Numbered from the stretch's first letter, positions 47,610 to 56,192 are shown. The stretch is DNA of 64,000 bases from Brucella pseudintermedia (GCF_042697365.1 NZ_CP137604.1); one strand, 5' to 3'. The notes: generated from the letters alone by a model not told the origin. Translations and numbers: made by a program.

Positions 47610-47721
47610 AACGGAATAAATCCGCCCGCCCCGCTTTTGCGGGGTTGGCGACCGGCATGAAAAACAGTATGTGTCTGAAAGCCTTCGCGATGCCGGAATC
47701 ACCGGCAAATGCGCATCGGTT

Positions 47722-47798
47722 GGTCCCGTAGCTCAGTAGGATAGAGCGACAGATTCCTAATCTGTAGGTCACAGGTTCGATTCCTGTCGGGATCACCA
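47722..47798 (+). tRNA. tRNA-Arg (CCT anticodon)
   Basis: A complete cloverleaf. The seven-base acceptor stem is GGTCCCG with CGGGATC (one G-U), the D arm begins AGCTCAGTAGGA, the anticodon stem is ACAGA/TCTGT with loop TTCCTAA (anticodon CCT), and the T arm is ACAGGTTCGATTCCTGT. CCA is encoded at the 3' end. The SDR gene ends nine bases downstream. Confidence 0.95.
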
Positions 47799-47806
47799 CC
47801 CAACCA

Positions 47807-48571
47807 TTATCCCTCATACGGCCAGTTGGCCTGAGAAAAGACACCGCCATCGACCCAGATCGTCTGGCCAGTCACGAACCGCGCTGCGTCGGAAGCAAGA
47901 AACAGGACCGGACCCGAAATGTCCTCTGCCGTTCCGACCCGCCGTAGCGGCGTGATGCGCGCCCAGGTGCCCGCATAATCGGGCTGCTCTTCCGCCGTCC
48001 GCTCATTGAGGATCGCACCGGGCGCAACACAGTTCACCCGAATGCCGTGCGGCCCGAGCTCCACGGCCGAAGTCTTGGTGAACTGCTCTATGCCACCCTT
48101 CGATGCCGTGTAAGAGACGAGCTTTGGAAAGGCGAGCTTGTTGCAGCCGGAGCCGATATTGACAATGGCGCCGCCCTTGTCGGCCTCCACCATGCGTTTG
48201 GCTGCAGCCTGGGTGTTGAGGAAACAGCCTTTCAGATTGGTGCGGATGACATCGTCCCAGCCCTCTTCGGAAAGCTCCAGCAAGGGAGCCCAGGTTTGGA
48301 TACCCGCATTGTTAACCAGCACATCCGGCGCATCGCCGAACCAGTCGCAAACCTCATCGAAAAAGGCTTCAACCTCGGCGTGCCGCCCGACATCGCAGCC
48401 AAGCCCCAGCGCCTGACCGCCAGCCTCCTCGATGGCTTCCACGAGCGATTGCGCAGCTTCGTCATCGTGCCTGTAGCTGAACGCCACCGTGTAGCCCGCT
48501 TCCGCAAAGGCGGAGACAAGATGCCGCCCGATGCCGGTGCTACCTCCCGTCACGACTGCGAACTCACCCAT
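47807..48571 (-). CDS. SDR-family oxidoreductase
   Basis: A 254-residue short-chain dehydrogenase/reductase. The NAD(P)-binding motif is VVTGGSTGIGRHLV near residues 6-19, NNAG follows in DVLVNNAGIQTWAPL, and the catalytic tyrosine and lysine are in VSYTASKGGIEQ. A C-terminal block FLASDAARFVTGQTIWVDGGV is typical of glucose-dehydrogenase-like members. The substrate cannot be deduced. Its stop lies nine bases from the end of the tRNA-Arg gene, opposite strand. Confidence 0.9.
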   Translation of the reverse strand: MGEFAVVTGGSTGIGRHLVSAFAEAGYTVAFSYRHDDEAAQSLVEAIEEAGGQALGLGCDVGRHAEVEAFFDEVCDWFGDAPDVLVNNAGIQTWAPLLELSEEGWDDVIRTNLKGCFLNTQAAAKRMVEADKGGAIVNIGSGCNKLAFPKLVSYTASKGGIEQFTKTSAVELGPHGIRVNCVAPGAILNERTAEEQPDYAGTWARITPLRRVGTAEDISGPVLFLASDAARFVTGQTIWVDGGVFSQANWPYEG

Positions 48572-48677
48572 AACTGCTCCCTCCCGGATATAATTCCGGC
48601 AACGAATTTAATCGGTTTTCGGCGGTGGTAAACCGGCAAAAAAGAAAATAGCTTTCGTGCAAATGCGAGGAGAGAAA

Positions 48678-49115
48678 ATGAATCCCGATATCAAGGAAGC
48701 CAATGGGGCATGTCACTGCGGAACCGTGCGTTTCCGCGTAAAACTTTCCGATGGACTGCACAGCGCGCGACGCTGTACCTGCTCCTATTGCCGGATGCGC
48801 GGCGCTGTGGCCGTTTCAGCCGATCTGGACGGGCTGGAAATCCTTGAGGGCGAGGACGCACTGACCCTCTACCGGTTCAATACCGCCGTGGCGAAGCATT
48901 ATTTCTGCTCGAAATGCGGGATCTACACATTCCACCAGCGTCGCTCCAATCCGCGCCAGTACGGCATCAACGCTGCCTGCCTCGAAGGCGTTTCGCCTTT
49001 CGATTTCAGAGCCGTTCCGGTCAGCGACGGCGTGAACCACCCGTCCGACAATCCGCACCGAAAGGGGTCGGGTGTGGTAGGGTATCTGCGTTTTGAGCCC
49101 ATCGAAAGGGAATAG
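48678..49115 (+). CDS. GFA/CENP-V-like zinc-binding protein
   Basis: A 145-residue protein with the GFA (glutathione-dependent formaldehyde-activating-like) fold. Zinc-binding cysteines are in GACHCGTVRFRV, RRCTCSYCRMRGAVAV, and HYFCSKCGIYTFHQ. Most members have no known substrate, and the founding activity is disputed. The ATG at 48678 follows GGAGAGAAA; a longer reading has no ribosome-binding site. It ends close to the remnant of a mobile element. Confidence 0.87.
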   Translation: MNPDIKEANGACHCGTVRFRVKLSDGLHSARRCTCSYCRMRGAVAVSADLDGLEILEGEDALTLYRFNTAVAKHYFCSKCGIYTFHQRRSNPRQYGINAACLEGVSPFDFRAVPVSDGVNHPSDNPHRKGSGVVGYLRFEPIERE

Positions 49116-49168
49116 GTATTACCGGACTTTACTGGTGCAATCTTCTCTCACGTTTGGAGGGATTGACC

Positions 49169-49360
49169 GTGGGACAAATCCTACATGGCTGCGTCGCGTC
49201 ACGAAGGCAAACCGTCGAGCAATACAAAATAGTAAAGAGAGCCTGAGGCTCTCTCGAAGCGCTAGGAGATCAATCCAAAGACGGTGATCAAGCAGAAGAA
49301 GCGGACTTCGGTGCCCGATCTACCGACCGGTCGGGGGAGCCACACTCCGTGCGTTCCGTT
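49169..49360 (+). pseudogene. Decayed IS481-family transposase, N-terminal part
   Basis: Fragments in different frames line up in the order expected for an IS481 transposase: MGQILHGC from a GTG at 49169, then TKANRRAIQNSKESLR in a second frame, then SKR-stop-EINPKTVIKQKKR and TSVPDLPTG in a third, giving the helix-turn-helix region. At least two frameshifts and one stop (TAG at 49263, where Tyr is usual) are needed. The catalytic rve domain is absent downstream. Terminal inverted repeats were not found by eye. Confidence 0.75.
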
Positions 49361-49610
49361 CCTATGCAAAGACCACCGACGGATGGATCGAGGCCGCGAA
49401 TATCCGGACCCTCTTCGCTCTTCAGAATGGTCGGCGCATGGTTTTTGAAGCGCTACGCATTATGCAATATTACAAGCCGGGCGTCGTGTTCCTCGCCTGG
49501 TTCAACAGCCTCCAGACCGATTTCACCATGCCAGGCGGAATATGCTCGACCAGTCTGAGCTGGCCATCCGCCGCACGAGAATGCTTCTGGCCGTTCACGG
49601 CATATCGTGA

Positions 49611-49636
49611 AAACAGGCGGGGTTCGCCGCCTGTTT
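49611..49636 (-). terminator. Rho-independent terminator of the LLM oxidoreductase gene
   Basis: AAACAGGCGG and CCGCCTGTTT form perfect ten-base arms around a six-base loop. On the minus strand the stem runs into TTTT. It is nine bases past the stop codon. Confidence 0.8.
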
Positions 49637-49644
49637 CCAACTCG

Positions 49645-50667
49645 TCACCGCCAGCCGAGACCCGGCGCGACATGCTTGAGGATCGACTCGATCACATGCG
49701 CGTTGTACTCGACGCCAAGCTGGTTCGGCACGGTGAGAAGCAGCGTATCGGCTTCGGCAATCGCCTCGTCCTTGGCCAGCTCCTCGATCAGCTGGTCAGG
49801 CTCGGCAGCATAGGACCGCCCGAAGACGGCCCGCAGGTCTTCCTCGATATAACCGATGGAATCCTGTTCCTTGCCGCCATTGCCGAAATAGGCCCGGTCG
49901 CGATCATCGACCAGCGCGAAGATGCTGCGGCTCACCGAGACACGCGGCGTGCGCGTATGTCCGGCTTCCTTCCAGGCTTCACGATAGGCGCGAATCTGCT
50001 TGGCCTGCTGGATATGCAGCGGCTCGCCAGACTCGTCCTTCTTCAAGGTCGAGCTTTGCAGGTTCATGCCAAGCTTTGCCGCCCACACAGCCGTAGCATC
50101 CGATGCAGCACCCCACCAGATCCGGTCGCGAAGGCCTTCCGAGTGCGGCTCGAGGCGCAGCAGACCGGGAGGGTTCGGAAACATCGGGCGCGGATTGGGC
50201 TGGGCAAAGCCCTGCCCCTTCAGCGCCTCGAAAAACACCTCACCATGCTGGCGGCCCATATCGGCATCGGTCTTGCCTTCTTCCGGCGCATAGCCGAAAT
50301 AACGCCAGCCATCGATCACTTGTTCCGGCGAGCCGCGGCTGATGCCAAGCTGCAAGCGGCCCTTGGAGATCAGGTCGGCAGCGCCCGCGTCCTCGACCAT
50401 ATAAAGCGGATTTTCATACCGCATGTCGATGACGGCGGTGCCGATCTCGATCTTGCTGGTTTTGGCACCAATGGCTGCAAGCAACGGAAAGGGCGAAGCG
50501 AGCTGCCGCGCAAAATGGTGCACGCGGAAATAGGCGCCATCGGCCCCCAATTCCTCGGCGGCGACGGCCAGATCGATCGACTGCAGAAGTGTATCGCTTG
50601 CCGAACGGGTTCCCGATTGCGGCGACGGCGACCAGTGGCCGAAGGAAAGAAAGCCGATTTTCTTCAT
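49645..50667 (-). CDS. LLM-class flavin-dependent oxidoreductase
   Basis: A 340-residue luciferase-like (bacterial luciferase alpha-chain fold) flavoprotein. The beginning FLSFGHWSPSP and ELGADGAYFRVHHFARQLASPFPLLAAIGAKTSKIEIGTAVIDMRYENP fit the FMN-binding TIM barrel. GRLQLGISRGSPEQVIDGW is the phosphate-binding part. The substrate is unknown and members include monooxygenases of varied compounds. It is monocistronic with its own terminator and is divergent from the ABC binding-protein gene. Confidence 0.87.
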   Translation of the reverse strand: MKKIGFLSFGHWSPSPQSGTRSASDTLLQSIDLAVAAEELGADGAYFRVHHFARQLASPFPLLAAIGAKTSKIEIGTAVIDMRYENPLYMVEDAGAADLISKGRLQLGISRGSPEQVIDGWRYFGYAPEEGKTDADMGRQHGEVFFEALKGQGFAQPNPRPMFPNPPGLLRLEPHSEGLRDRIWWGAASDATAVWAAKLGMNLQSSTLKKDESGEPLHIQQAKQIRAYREAWKEAGHTRTPRVSVSRSIFALVDDRDRAYFGNGGKEQDSIGYIEEDLRAVFGRSYAAEPDQLIEELAKDEAIAEADTLLLTVPNQLGVEYNAHVIESILKHVAPGLGWR

Positions 50668-50936
50668 GATGATGTTCCCTGATTGCGGGCAAAAATTTGG
50701 TTCCTGTCCAATATGGCGGCGCAGGGCACGATTGGAAGGGTGCCAAACACGGACACAGTGTTCAGTATTCGCAACCTGCAGCTTTCACGCGGGAAGCAAC
50801 CGCACCTTCTTCGGATACGTTGACAGTCTATCCGGAGCCGATTAAGCCTCAAATCTGGCGGATAAACCTTCAATCTGAGGTTATTGGAGAAAAGGTGTTT
50901 GCCGATAAGCAACGCACCAAAACAGGGGAGATTTTC

Positions 50937-51890
50937 ATGCGTTCTATGCTTCTGGCCTTGCTGGCCGCAACGGCCATTGCCACTTCGGCACAGGCAAAAG
51001 ACGCCACCGTCGCCGTAACCGCCATCGTTGAACATCCGGCCCTCGACGCCGCCCGCGACGGCGTGAAGGACGCGCTGGCCGAAGCAGGCTTCAAGGAAGG
51101 CGAAAATCTGAAATTCGTCTACCAGTCCGCACAGGGCAACCCGGCCACCGCAGCGCAGATCGCCCGCCAGTTCGTCGGCGAAGCGCCGGACGTGATCGTC
51201 CCGATCTCCACGCCGTCGGCACAGGCCGTCGTTTCGGCCACCCGCGATATTCCGGTGGTCTTCACCGCCGTATCCGATCCGGTCGGCGCGCAGCTCGTCA
51301 AGGACATGGCAAAGCCCGGCGGCAATGTCACCGGCCTTTCCGACATGTCGCCTGTGGCGGAGCATATCAAGCTCATCAAGGAAGTGATGCCGAACATCAA
51401 GAAGCTCGGCTATCTCTACAATTCCGGCGAAACCAATTCCGTGTCGCTTCTGGCGGCGCTGAAGGAAGCTGCTTCCGCCGAAGGCATCGAAATCGTTGAA
51501 TCGGCCGCCACCAAGTCGGCTGAAGTCCAGGGCGCTGCCCGTGCGCTCGTTGGCCGTGCGGATGCGATGTATGTCCCGACCGACAACACCATCGTCTCGG
51601 CTCTCGAAAGCGCCGTCGGCGTTGCCGAGGAAAGCAAGCTGCCGCTCTTCACCGCCGATACGGATTCCGTGAAGCGCGGCGCAGTGGCTGCGCTTGGCTT
51701 CAACTATTACGATGTCGGCAAGCAGACCGGCGCCGTCGTAGTCAAGATTCTGAATGGCGAAAAGCCGGGCGACATTTCGGTCGACATCGCCAAGGGTACC
51801 GATCTCGTCATCAATCTTGGTGCAGCCAAGAAGATGGGCGTCGAGTTCCCGCAGGCCGTCATCGACCGCGCCACCAGCAAGATCGACTGA
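50937..51890 (+). CDS. ABC transporter substrate-binding protein (PF04392 type)
   Basis: A 317-residue periplasmic binding protein of the ABC_sub_bind family, which pairs with permease and ATPase genes of the TrpXYZ-like type. Its signal peptide is MRSMLLALLAATAIATSAQA. The two lobes are seen in VAVTAIVEHPALDAARDGVKDAL and ADAMYVPTDNTIVSALESA, with ISTPSAQAVVSATRDIPVVFTAVSDPVGA between. The start is the ATG after GGGGAG; a long in-frame extension lacks family match. The permease and ATPase lie 2.6 kb downstream instead of next to it. Confidence 0.92.
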   Translation: MRSMLLALLAATAIATSAQAKDATVAVTAIVEHPALDAARDGVKDALAEAGFKEGENLKFVYQSAQGNPATAAQIARQFVGEAPDVIVPISTPSAQAVVSATRDIPVVFTAVSDPVGAQLVKDMAKPGGNVTGLSDMSPVAEHIKLIKEVMPNIKKLGYLYNSGETNSVSLLAALKEAASAEGIEIVESAATKSAEVQGAARALVGRADAMYVPTDNTIVSALESAVGVAEESKLPLFTADTDSVKRGAVAALGFNYYDVGKQTGAVVVKILNGEKPGDISVDIAKGTDLVINLGAAKKMGVEFPQAVIDRATSKID

Positions 51891-52243
51891 TCCAGCGAGC
51901 CGTCTCCGACATTTGCGTCGCCGGTCGATGCAAATGTCGGAACAAACTTCTACCGGCTTTAAGAGCATTTCCAGCAAAAGTGCGAAGCGGTTTTGCGTCG
52001 GATAATGCGTAGAGACAGAGCATTTCCAGCAAAAGTGTGAGACGGTTTTGCGTTCGGAAATGCCGAGAAAACAAATAGAGGACTTCCAATTTTAGAGCAT
52101 AATCCGACCGGAGTGAAACGAGGATCGATAAGATTATGCTTGAAATAGAAGAAGTTGGAGCGCCGGTCTGGTCCAATCGGATCGAAACGCGCTCCATGCC
52201 GGGCCACATCCATCATGTGCGAGGCCATGCGCCAAAACCGGGA
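51891..52243. other. Repeat-filled gap after the binding-protein gene
   Basis: About 350 bases without a gene. It starts with the stop of the binding protein and is filled mainly by two copies of a palindromic repeat and a third related segment, listed separately. No terminator with a T-run was found. Confidence 0.6.
51963..52195 (+). repeat. Composite of Bru-RS-like palindromic repeats
   Basis: Two near-identical units beginning GAGCATTTCCAGCAAAAGTG start at 51963 and 52018; each continues to GCGGTTTTGCGT or ACGGTTTTGCGT and an AATGC end. A different arm follows, with TAATCCGACCGGAGTG, and then TTGGAGCGCCGG and TCCAATCGGAT (52155-52182), related to the repeat at 1636. The form resembles the Bru-RS elements described in Brucella genomes; the assignment is from memory. 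Confidence 0.7.
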
Positions 52244-52906
52244 TCAGGCCGCTTCTTTCAAGATAGGGCGGATGGGCAGCGGTGCCGTGCCCAGATATCC
52301 CGCGACCATCCGGGTAATATGTTCCACAATCTCGTCCTCATCGGACAGGGAATGCCCGCAATCGTTGAGAACTATAGCATGGGTCAGCGTCTCCACGGTG
52401 GTTACGCAAATGAACGCAGCCGTATCAAGGTCCTTGAGCTGAACGTCGTCCCTGCATTCTTCGAGATAATGCCGAACCAGATGTAGCGTATCCTTGCGGA
52501 TCGCTTCCACCTCGGCCAGTTTTCCGATTCTGGGGACTTCTTCCTTCAGGATGCGGTGGAGCTCGGGATCAACCCGATGCGCGGCGATCATGGCGCGAAT
52601 GAGTTCCCGCATAGCGCTGTTCAGGTCGTCCGAGGCGCATTCCCGCATGGCATTTTCAAGCAAGGCCAGAATTTCGCGATTGTGCCGTGCAACAAGCGCC
52701 GCCACCAGCGACTCCTTGTTTGGAAAATACTGATAGAGCGACCCGATGCTCACACCGGCGACCGCGGCGACGCGGTTTGTGCTAGTCCGGGCATAACCTT
52801 CACGCACCAAAACACGAGCAGTGGCATCCAGTATCGCTTCGACGGTCATTCTTGACCTCTCCTGCGAGGCGGATTTTCTGGGATTTGTGGCGCGCAGTTT
52901 GGCCAT
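52244..52906 (-). CDS. TetR/AcrR-family regulator
   Basis: About 220 residues. The helix-turn-helix domain is RMTVEAILDATARVLVREGYARTSTNRVAAVAGVSIGSLYQYFPNKESLVAAL, near residues 20-70, followed by a ligand-binding helical domain. The ATG at 52906 is preferred because the upstream extension to 52978 would place a clear palindromic operator inside the coding region. Ligand unknown. It lies in the gap between the ABC transporter's binding-protein gene and its permease gene, divergent from a tiny lipoprotein gene. Confidence 0.9.
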   Translation of the reverse strand: MAKLRATNPRKSASQERSRMTVEAILDATARVLVREGYARTSTNRVAAVAGVSIGSLYQYFPNKESLVAALVARHNREILALLENAMRECASDDLNSAMRELIRAMIAAHRVDPELHRILKEEVPRIGKLAEVEAIRKDTLHLVRHYLEECRDDVQLKDLDTAAFICVTTVETLTHAIVLNDCGHSLSDEDEIVEHITRMVAGYLGTAPLPIRPILKEAA

Positions 52907-52935
52907 GTCGCGATTTTTCCGAATGCGAGTAGACA

Positions 52936-52955
52936 ATGTGAGTAAACACTCACAT
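52936..52955. promoter_or_regulatory. Probable operator of the TetR gene
   Basis: ATGTGAGT, four bases (AAAC), then ACTCACAT, an eight-base perfect inverted repeat, 30 bases upstream of the TetR start codon. The TGAGTNNNNACTCA-type core is typical of TetR-family autoregulation. The divergent lipoprotein gene starts about 105 bases away. Confidence 0.65.
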
Positions 52956-53060
52956 AATTTGTATAAATCGTCAACCACAATGAATGATAAGTAATTTTCA
53001 GTGAAAAGCTACTGAAATTTTCTCGTACCATTCTGCTTTAAACATGGGTTCTGTAGAAAA

Positions 53061-53261
53061 ATGAAGTTCATCAATGCTGCGTTGCTTGTTGCCATAATGG
53101 TAACAGGAGCGGGATGCGTGAGTGCTGCGCAAAACGATGTTCGCGCTAGCCAGGCGGACTGTGCGAATACACACCATAGTCGGACATTCAATGAATATTG
53201 CGACGCGCCCAAGCTGGGGTGGAAGGGCGCGAATGGAAGTGATTTCCTCATCAGCCGCTGA
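53061..53261 (+). CDS. Small secreted protein or lipoprotein
   Basis: A 66-residue protein. The N-terminus MKFINAALLVAIMVTGAGC is a signal peptide with a possible lipobox at the cysteine at about residue 19. The mature part has two further cysteines (ADCANTHH and EYCDAPK) that could form a disulfide. No family is recognised. The ribosome-binding site is weak. It is divergent from the TetR gene, whose operator may also control it. Confidence 0.5.
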   Translation: MKFINAALLVAIMVTGAGCVSAAQNDVRASQADCANTHHSRTFNEYCDAPKLGWKGANGSDFLISR

Positions 53262-53360
53262 TTGACCGGCAGAGCGCTTCACGCAGGGAAATCAGTCCGC
53301 CGGACTGATTTCTGCTCCTGCTCGATCAGATAGGACGCGCTCCAACCTTTTGTTTTTACC

Positions 53361-53404
53361 GCATATCCGACGCAAAACCGCTTCGCACTTTTGCTGGAAA
53401 TGCT
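53361..53404 (-). repeat. Bru-RS-like repeat unit, reverse orientation
   Basis: The reverse complement matches the units at 51963 and 52018 over TTTCCAGCAAAAGTGCGAAG and GCGGTTTTGCGTCGGAT. It lies between the small lipoprotein gene and the cytochrome b561 stop codon, in the opposite direction to the copies near 52 kb, so the TetR and lipoprotein genes lie between inverted repeat copies. Confidence 0.75.
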
Positions 53405-53422
53405 TTGTCCGCGCATCACTGA

Positions 53423-53983
53423 TCACCGCTTCGATTCTTGACCAATCATTCTGCGAAACGTGTCGTCCCCCAACACGAAGTGGTGAAGCATAGCCATCAC
53501 TACATGCCCTGCTATCACCACTAACAAAACCCAGCCCAGCAAGCTGTGGGCTGCGTTGCCGGGAGCCGTCAGCGCCGTATTTTCCACAACAGCAGGCGTA
53601 AATATTTCTACGCCGAGGAACGAAAAACCGTATTGATCTCCTGCCGCCCGCATCAGCGCCAGCAAAGGCACCAGGAGCATGAGAGCGTAAATAACCAAAT
53701 GCCCGGCGGCGGCCAGTTTTCCCGACAGTCCTGGCGTGTGGTGCCGGCGACCGATATTCAGAATTCCCCATATTCCACGCAGAAAGGCCAACAAAAACAA
53801 AGTGAACCCGACTTGTTGGTGCAGCGGCCAAAGCGCATCGCTTAAAGCACCCTCTCCCGACAGATAAAGCGTAATTGCGATACCGAACTGCAAGATAAAT
53901 AAAACAGCCATTGACCAGTGAAATATGCGGCTTATCAATCCATAGCGATTAACAGAGTCCAACAATGAAGAATTATTTCTCAT
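53423..53983 (-). CDS. Cytochrome b561
   Basis: A 186-residue di-haem membrane cytochrome b561 of the bacterial type. Four membrane segments carry the haem-ligand histidines: SRIFHWSMAVLFILQ (first), LWPLHQQVGFTLFLL, GHLVIYALMLLVPLL, and NAAHSLLGWVLLVVIAGHVVMAMLHHF. It should pass electrons from the quinone pool or a periplasmic partner, for example superoxide in the CybB case. No partner gene is adjacent. It stands in the accessory segment between the two parts of the ABC transporter. Confidence 0.92.
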   Translation of the reverse strand: MRNNSSLLDSVNRYGLISRIFHWSMAVLFILQFGIAITLYLSGEGALSDALWPLHQQVGFTLFLLAFLRGIWGILNIGRRHHTPGLSGKLAAAGHLVIYALMLLVPLLALMRAAGDQYGFSFLGVEIFTPAVVENTALTAPGNAAHSLLGWVLLVVIAGHVVMAMLHHFVLGDDTFRRMIGQESKR

Positions 53984-54516
53984 TAATATTCCTCTATAAA
54001 TTTATATTACTTTATTTGTTCATTATAATGGACGATATTTAAAAGTATAATTCGTTCTATATTCGATTTTTCATAACAATGCAATCGCCGCAAGGGATAA
54101 CCCGGCGCCATAAACCGCAATTATACGGGATTCACAACATGGCTTTGAAATTCAACGAACGTTGTAACGCTCCCACACAATAGCGCTTTTTGGCGCAGTT
54201 GCAGCGATAATGCTTGCGTGCTGCGGCGTTTTGCGTTGTATCGCCAAAGCGATATAGCAAGGAACCGCAAGCAATGCGGCAAAGGGAATTTGCAGTACCC
54301 GCGTCCGGCTGGACGCGGGAGGCTTTGCAAGCATAAACCGGGGAAATGTTTCGGGTGACAGGCTCACCGGAAGCGAACTCAGAACAAACCGGTCGTGACT
54401 GAATCTGGCCGAGCGGACCATCCGGGAATTCCCGGTTTTCGCAACGCCGACGATGAAAGCCGCCCTGTAGCGGAAGTCGTTCGTTTTGGTCGCGGCGAGA
54501 AACAAGGAATGACATT
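53984..54516. other. Gene-free region before the ABC permease
   Basis: A 533-base stretch without a convincing gene. Its left third is AT-rich and should hold the cytochrome b561 promoter. The right part carries several hairpins: TATCGC/GCGATA at 54239-54254 and a perfect CCCGCGTCC/GGACGCGGG at 54298-54319. The short minus-strand frames here lack any family match. Confidence 0.5.
54298..54319. other. Perfect GC-rich hairpin upstream of the ABC permease
   Basis: Nine-base perfect arms CCCGCGTCC and GGACGCGGG enclose a four-base GGCT loop, about 200 bases before the permease start. It may be a leader structure or the end of a transcript; no T-run follows. Confidence 0.45.
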
Positions 54517-55401
54517 GTGAGTCAGATCGCCTTCTGGGGTGCGGTCGAATTGGGCCTCGTCTTTGCATTTGTAGCCATCGGCGTCTATCTGGCGTTCCGT
54601 GTCCTCGATTTCCCCGATCTGACGGTTGACGGTTCGTTCCCGCTGGGCGCAGCCGTCACCGGCGTGCTGATCCTCGGAGGCATGAATCCCTGGCTCGCCG
54701 CAGCCATCGCCATGATTGCCGGTGCCGCTGCCGGGCTTGTGACCGCAACGCTGAACGTGCGTTTCAAGATTCTCAATCTTCTCGCCTCCATCCTGACCAT
54801 GATCGCGCTGTTCTCGGTCAATCTGCGCGTCATGGGGGCGCCTAATATCTCGCTCATCAGCCAGGACACCATGCTGACGCCGTTCTTCGGCCATGGTATT
54901 CCCGAATATTATGTGCGCCCGCTGTTTCTCTTCGTGCTGGTTGCCATCGCGGTCTTCCTCGTCTGGCGCTTTCTGGAAAGCGACATGGGGCTTGCCATGC
55001 GCGCGACCGGCGCCAATCCGAGAATGGCGCGCGCCCAGGGCGTTCGCACCGACCGGCAGATCTATCTCGGCATGGCGCTCTCCAACGCACTGGTGGCGCT
55101 CGGAGGCGCGCTCTTCGCGCAGACAAACGGCTTTGCCGATGTGACTTCTGGCGCGGGCACCATCGTGGTTGGCCTTGCCGCGGTCATCATCGGTGAAACG
55201 CTGCTACGCAGCCGCTTCATACTGGTCATCCTGCTTGGCTGTGTGCTTGGTTCGATCATCTACCGCATCGCCATCCAGTTTGCGCTGTCCAAAGGATCGG
55301 CATTCGGCCTGCAGGCATCCGATCTCAACATCGCGACCGCCCTTCTCGTCACTTTCGCCCTGATATTGCCGCGCCTGCGTCGCGGAGGAGCATCCGCATG
55401 A
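54517..55401 (+). CDS. ABC transporter permease (BPD_transp_2 / TrpY-like)
   Basis: A 294-residue inner-membrane permease with about eight or nine segments. The stretches FRVLDFPDLTVDGSFPLGAAV and ALSNALVALGGALFAQTNGFADV are typical of the permease partner of ABC_sub_bind proteins. It starts with a GTG after AAGGA at eight bases. It is coupled to the ATPase gene by ATGA overlap. The matching binding-protein gene is at 50.9 kb on the same strand, so the operon looks interrupted. Confidence 0.9.
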   Translation: MSQIAFWGAVELGLVFAFVAIGVYLAFRVLDFPDLTVDGSFPLGAAVTGVLILGGMNPWLAAAIAMIAGAAAGLVTATLNVRFKILNLLASILTMIALFSVNLRVMGAPNISLISQDTMLTPFFGHGIPEYYVRPLFLFVLVAIAVFLVWRFLESDMGLAMRATGANPRMARAQGVRTDRQIYLGMALSNALVALGGALFAQTNGFADVTSGAGTIVVGLAAVIIGETLLRSRFILVILLGCVLGSIIYRIAIQFALSKGSAFGLQASDLNIATALLVTFALILPRLRRGGASA

Positions 55402-56192
55402 TCGAACTTTCCAATCTCGATGTCGTCTTCGGTCGCGGCACTCCGCTTGAAAAACAGGTTCTGAACAAGATCAACCTGACCATGGATCAGGGCTCCTTCG
55501 TCACGGTCATCGGCTCGAACGGCGCCGGCAAATCGACAATGCTGGGCGTTCTCGCAGGCGATGTCATCCCCACCGCCGGAAATGTCGTCATCAGTGGCAA
55601 GGATGTGACCCGCAAATCCACCGCCGACCGCGCCGGTCTGGTCGCCCGCGTGTTCCAGGACCCGCTGGCCGGAAGCTGCGGCACGCTGACCATCGAGGAA
55701 AACCTCGCCTTGGCTGCCTCACGCGGCAAGGCGCGCGGCCTCACCCACGCACTCAATTCGAACCGTCGCGCCTGGTTCCGCGAGCGCGTGGCAAGCCTCA
55801 ATCTGGGGCTGGAAAACCGCATGCACGACCGCATGGAACTGCTCTCCGGTGGCCAGCGGCAGACGCTCTCGCTCATCATGGCGACGCTTTCCGGTTCGGA
55901 AGTCCTGCTGCTCGACGAACACACGGCAGCGCTTGATCCCGGCATGGCCGAATTCGTCATGGAACTGACGCGCACACTCATAGCGGAAAACAAGCTGACC
56001 GCGCTGATGGTCACCCACTCCATGCGGCAGGCGCTGGATTATGGCGACCGCACGATCATGCTGCACGGCGGCAAGATCCTGCTCGACGTGACCGGCGACA
56101 AGCGCAAGACGCTCGGCGTTGAAGACCTCATCGAAATGTTCCGCAAGGTGCGCGGCCAGACGCTCGATGACGATGCGCTTCTGATTGAATAG
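55398..56192 (+). CDS. ABC transporter ATP-binding protein (TrpZ-like)
   Basis: A 264-residue nucleotide-binding domain. Walker A is TVIGSNGAGKSTMLGVL, the signature is ELLSGGQRQTLSLIMATLS, Walker B is VLLLDEHTAALDPGMAEFV and the H-loop is VTHSMRQALDYGDR. The presence of HTAALDP after Walker B is typical of this subfamily. Its start overlaps the permease stop codon. A good terminator follows, so it ends the unit. Confidence 0.94.
   Translation: MIELSNLDVVFGRGTPLEKQVLNKINLTMDQGSFVTVIGSNGAGKSTMLGVLAGDVIPTAGNVVISGKDVTRKSTADRAGLVARVFQDPLAGSCGTLTIEENLALAASRGKARGLTHALNSNRRAWFRERVASLNLGLENRMHDRMELLSGGQRQTLSLIMATLSGSEVLLLDEHTAALDPGMAEFVMELTRTLIAENKLTALMVTHSMRQALDYGDRTIMLHGGKILLDVTGDKRKTLGVEDLIEMFRKVRGQTLDDDALLIE

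Larger units (their letters stand above)
49116..49644. other. Interval holding a broken transposase and unassigned sequence
   Basis: A 529-base stretch without an intact gene. The first part is a decayed IS481-type transposase. The second, about 49345-49600, has an open frame with coding-like residues such as GWIEAANIRTLFALQNGRRM that I do not recognise, probably another relic. The terminator of the downstream minus-strand gene is at the right edge. Confidence 0.6.

Noticed and set aside
47722..48571. tRNA-Arg as an integration site with an island beside it
   Set aside because: There is no integrase, no repeat of the tRNA 3' end was seen downstream, and the adjacent SDR gene has ordinary composition.
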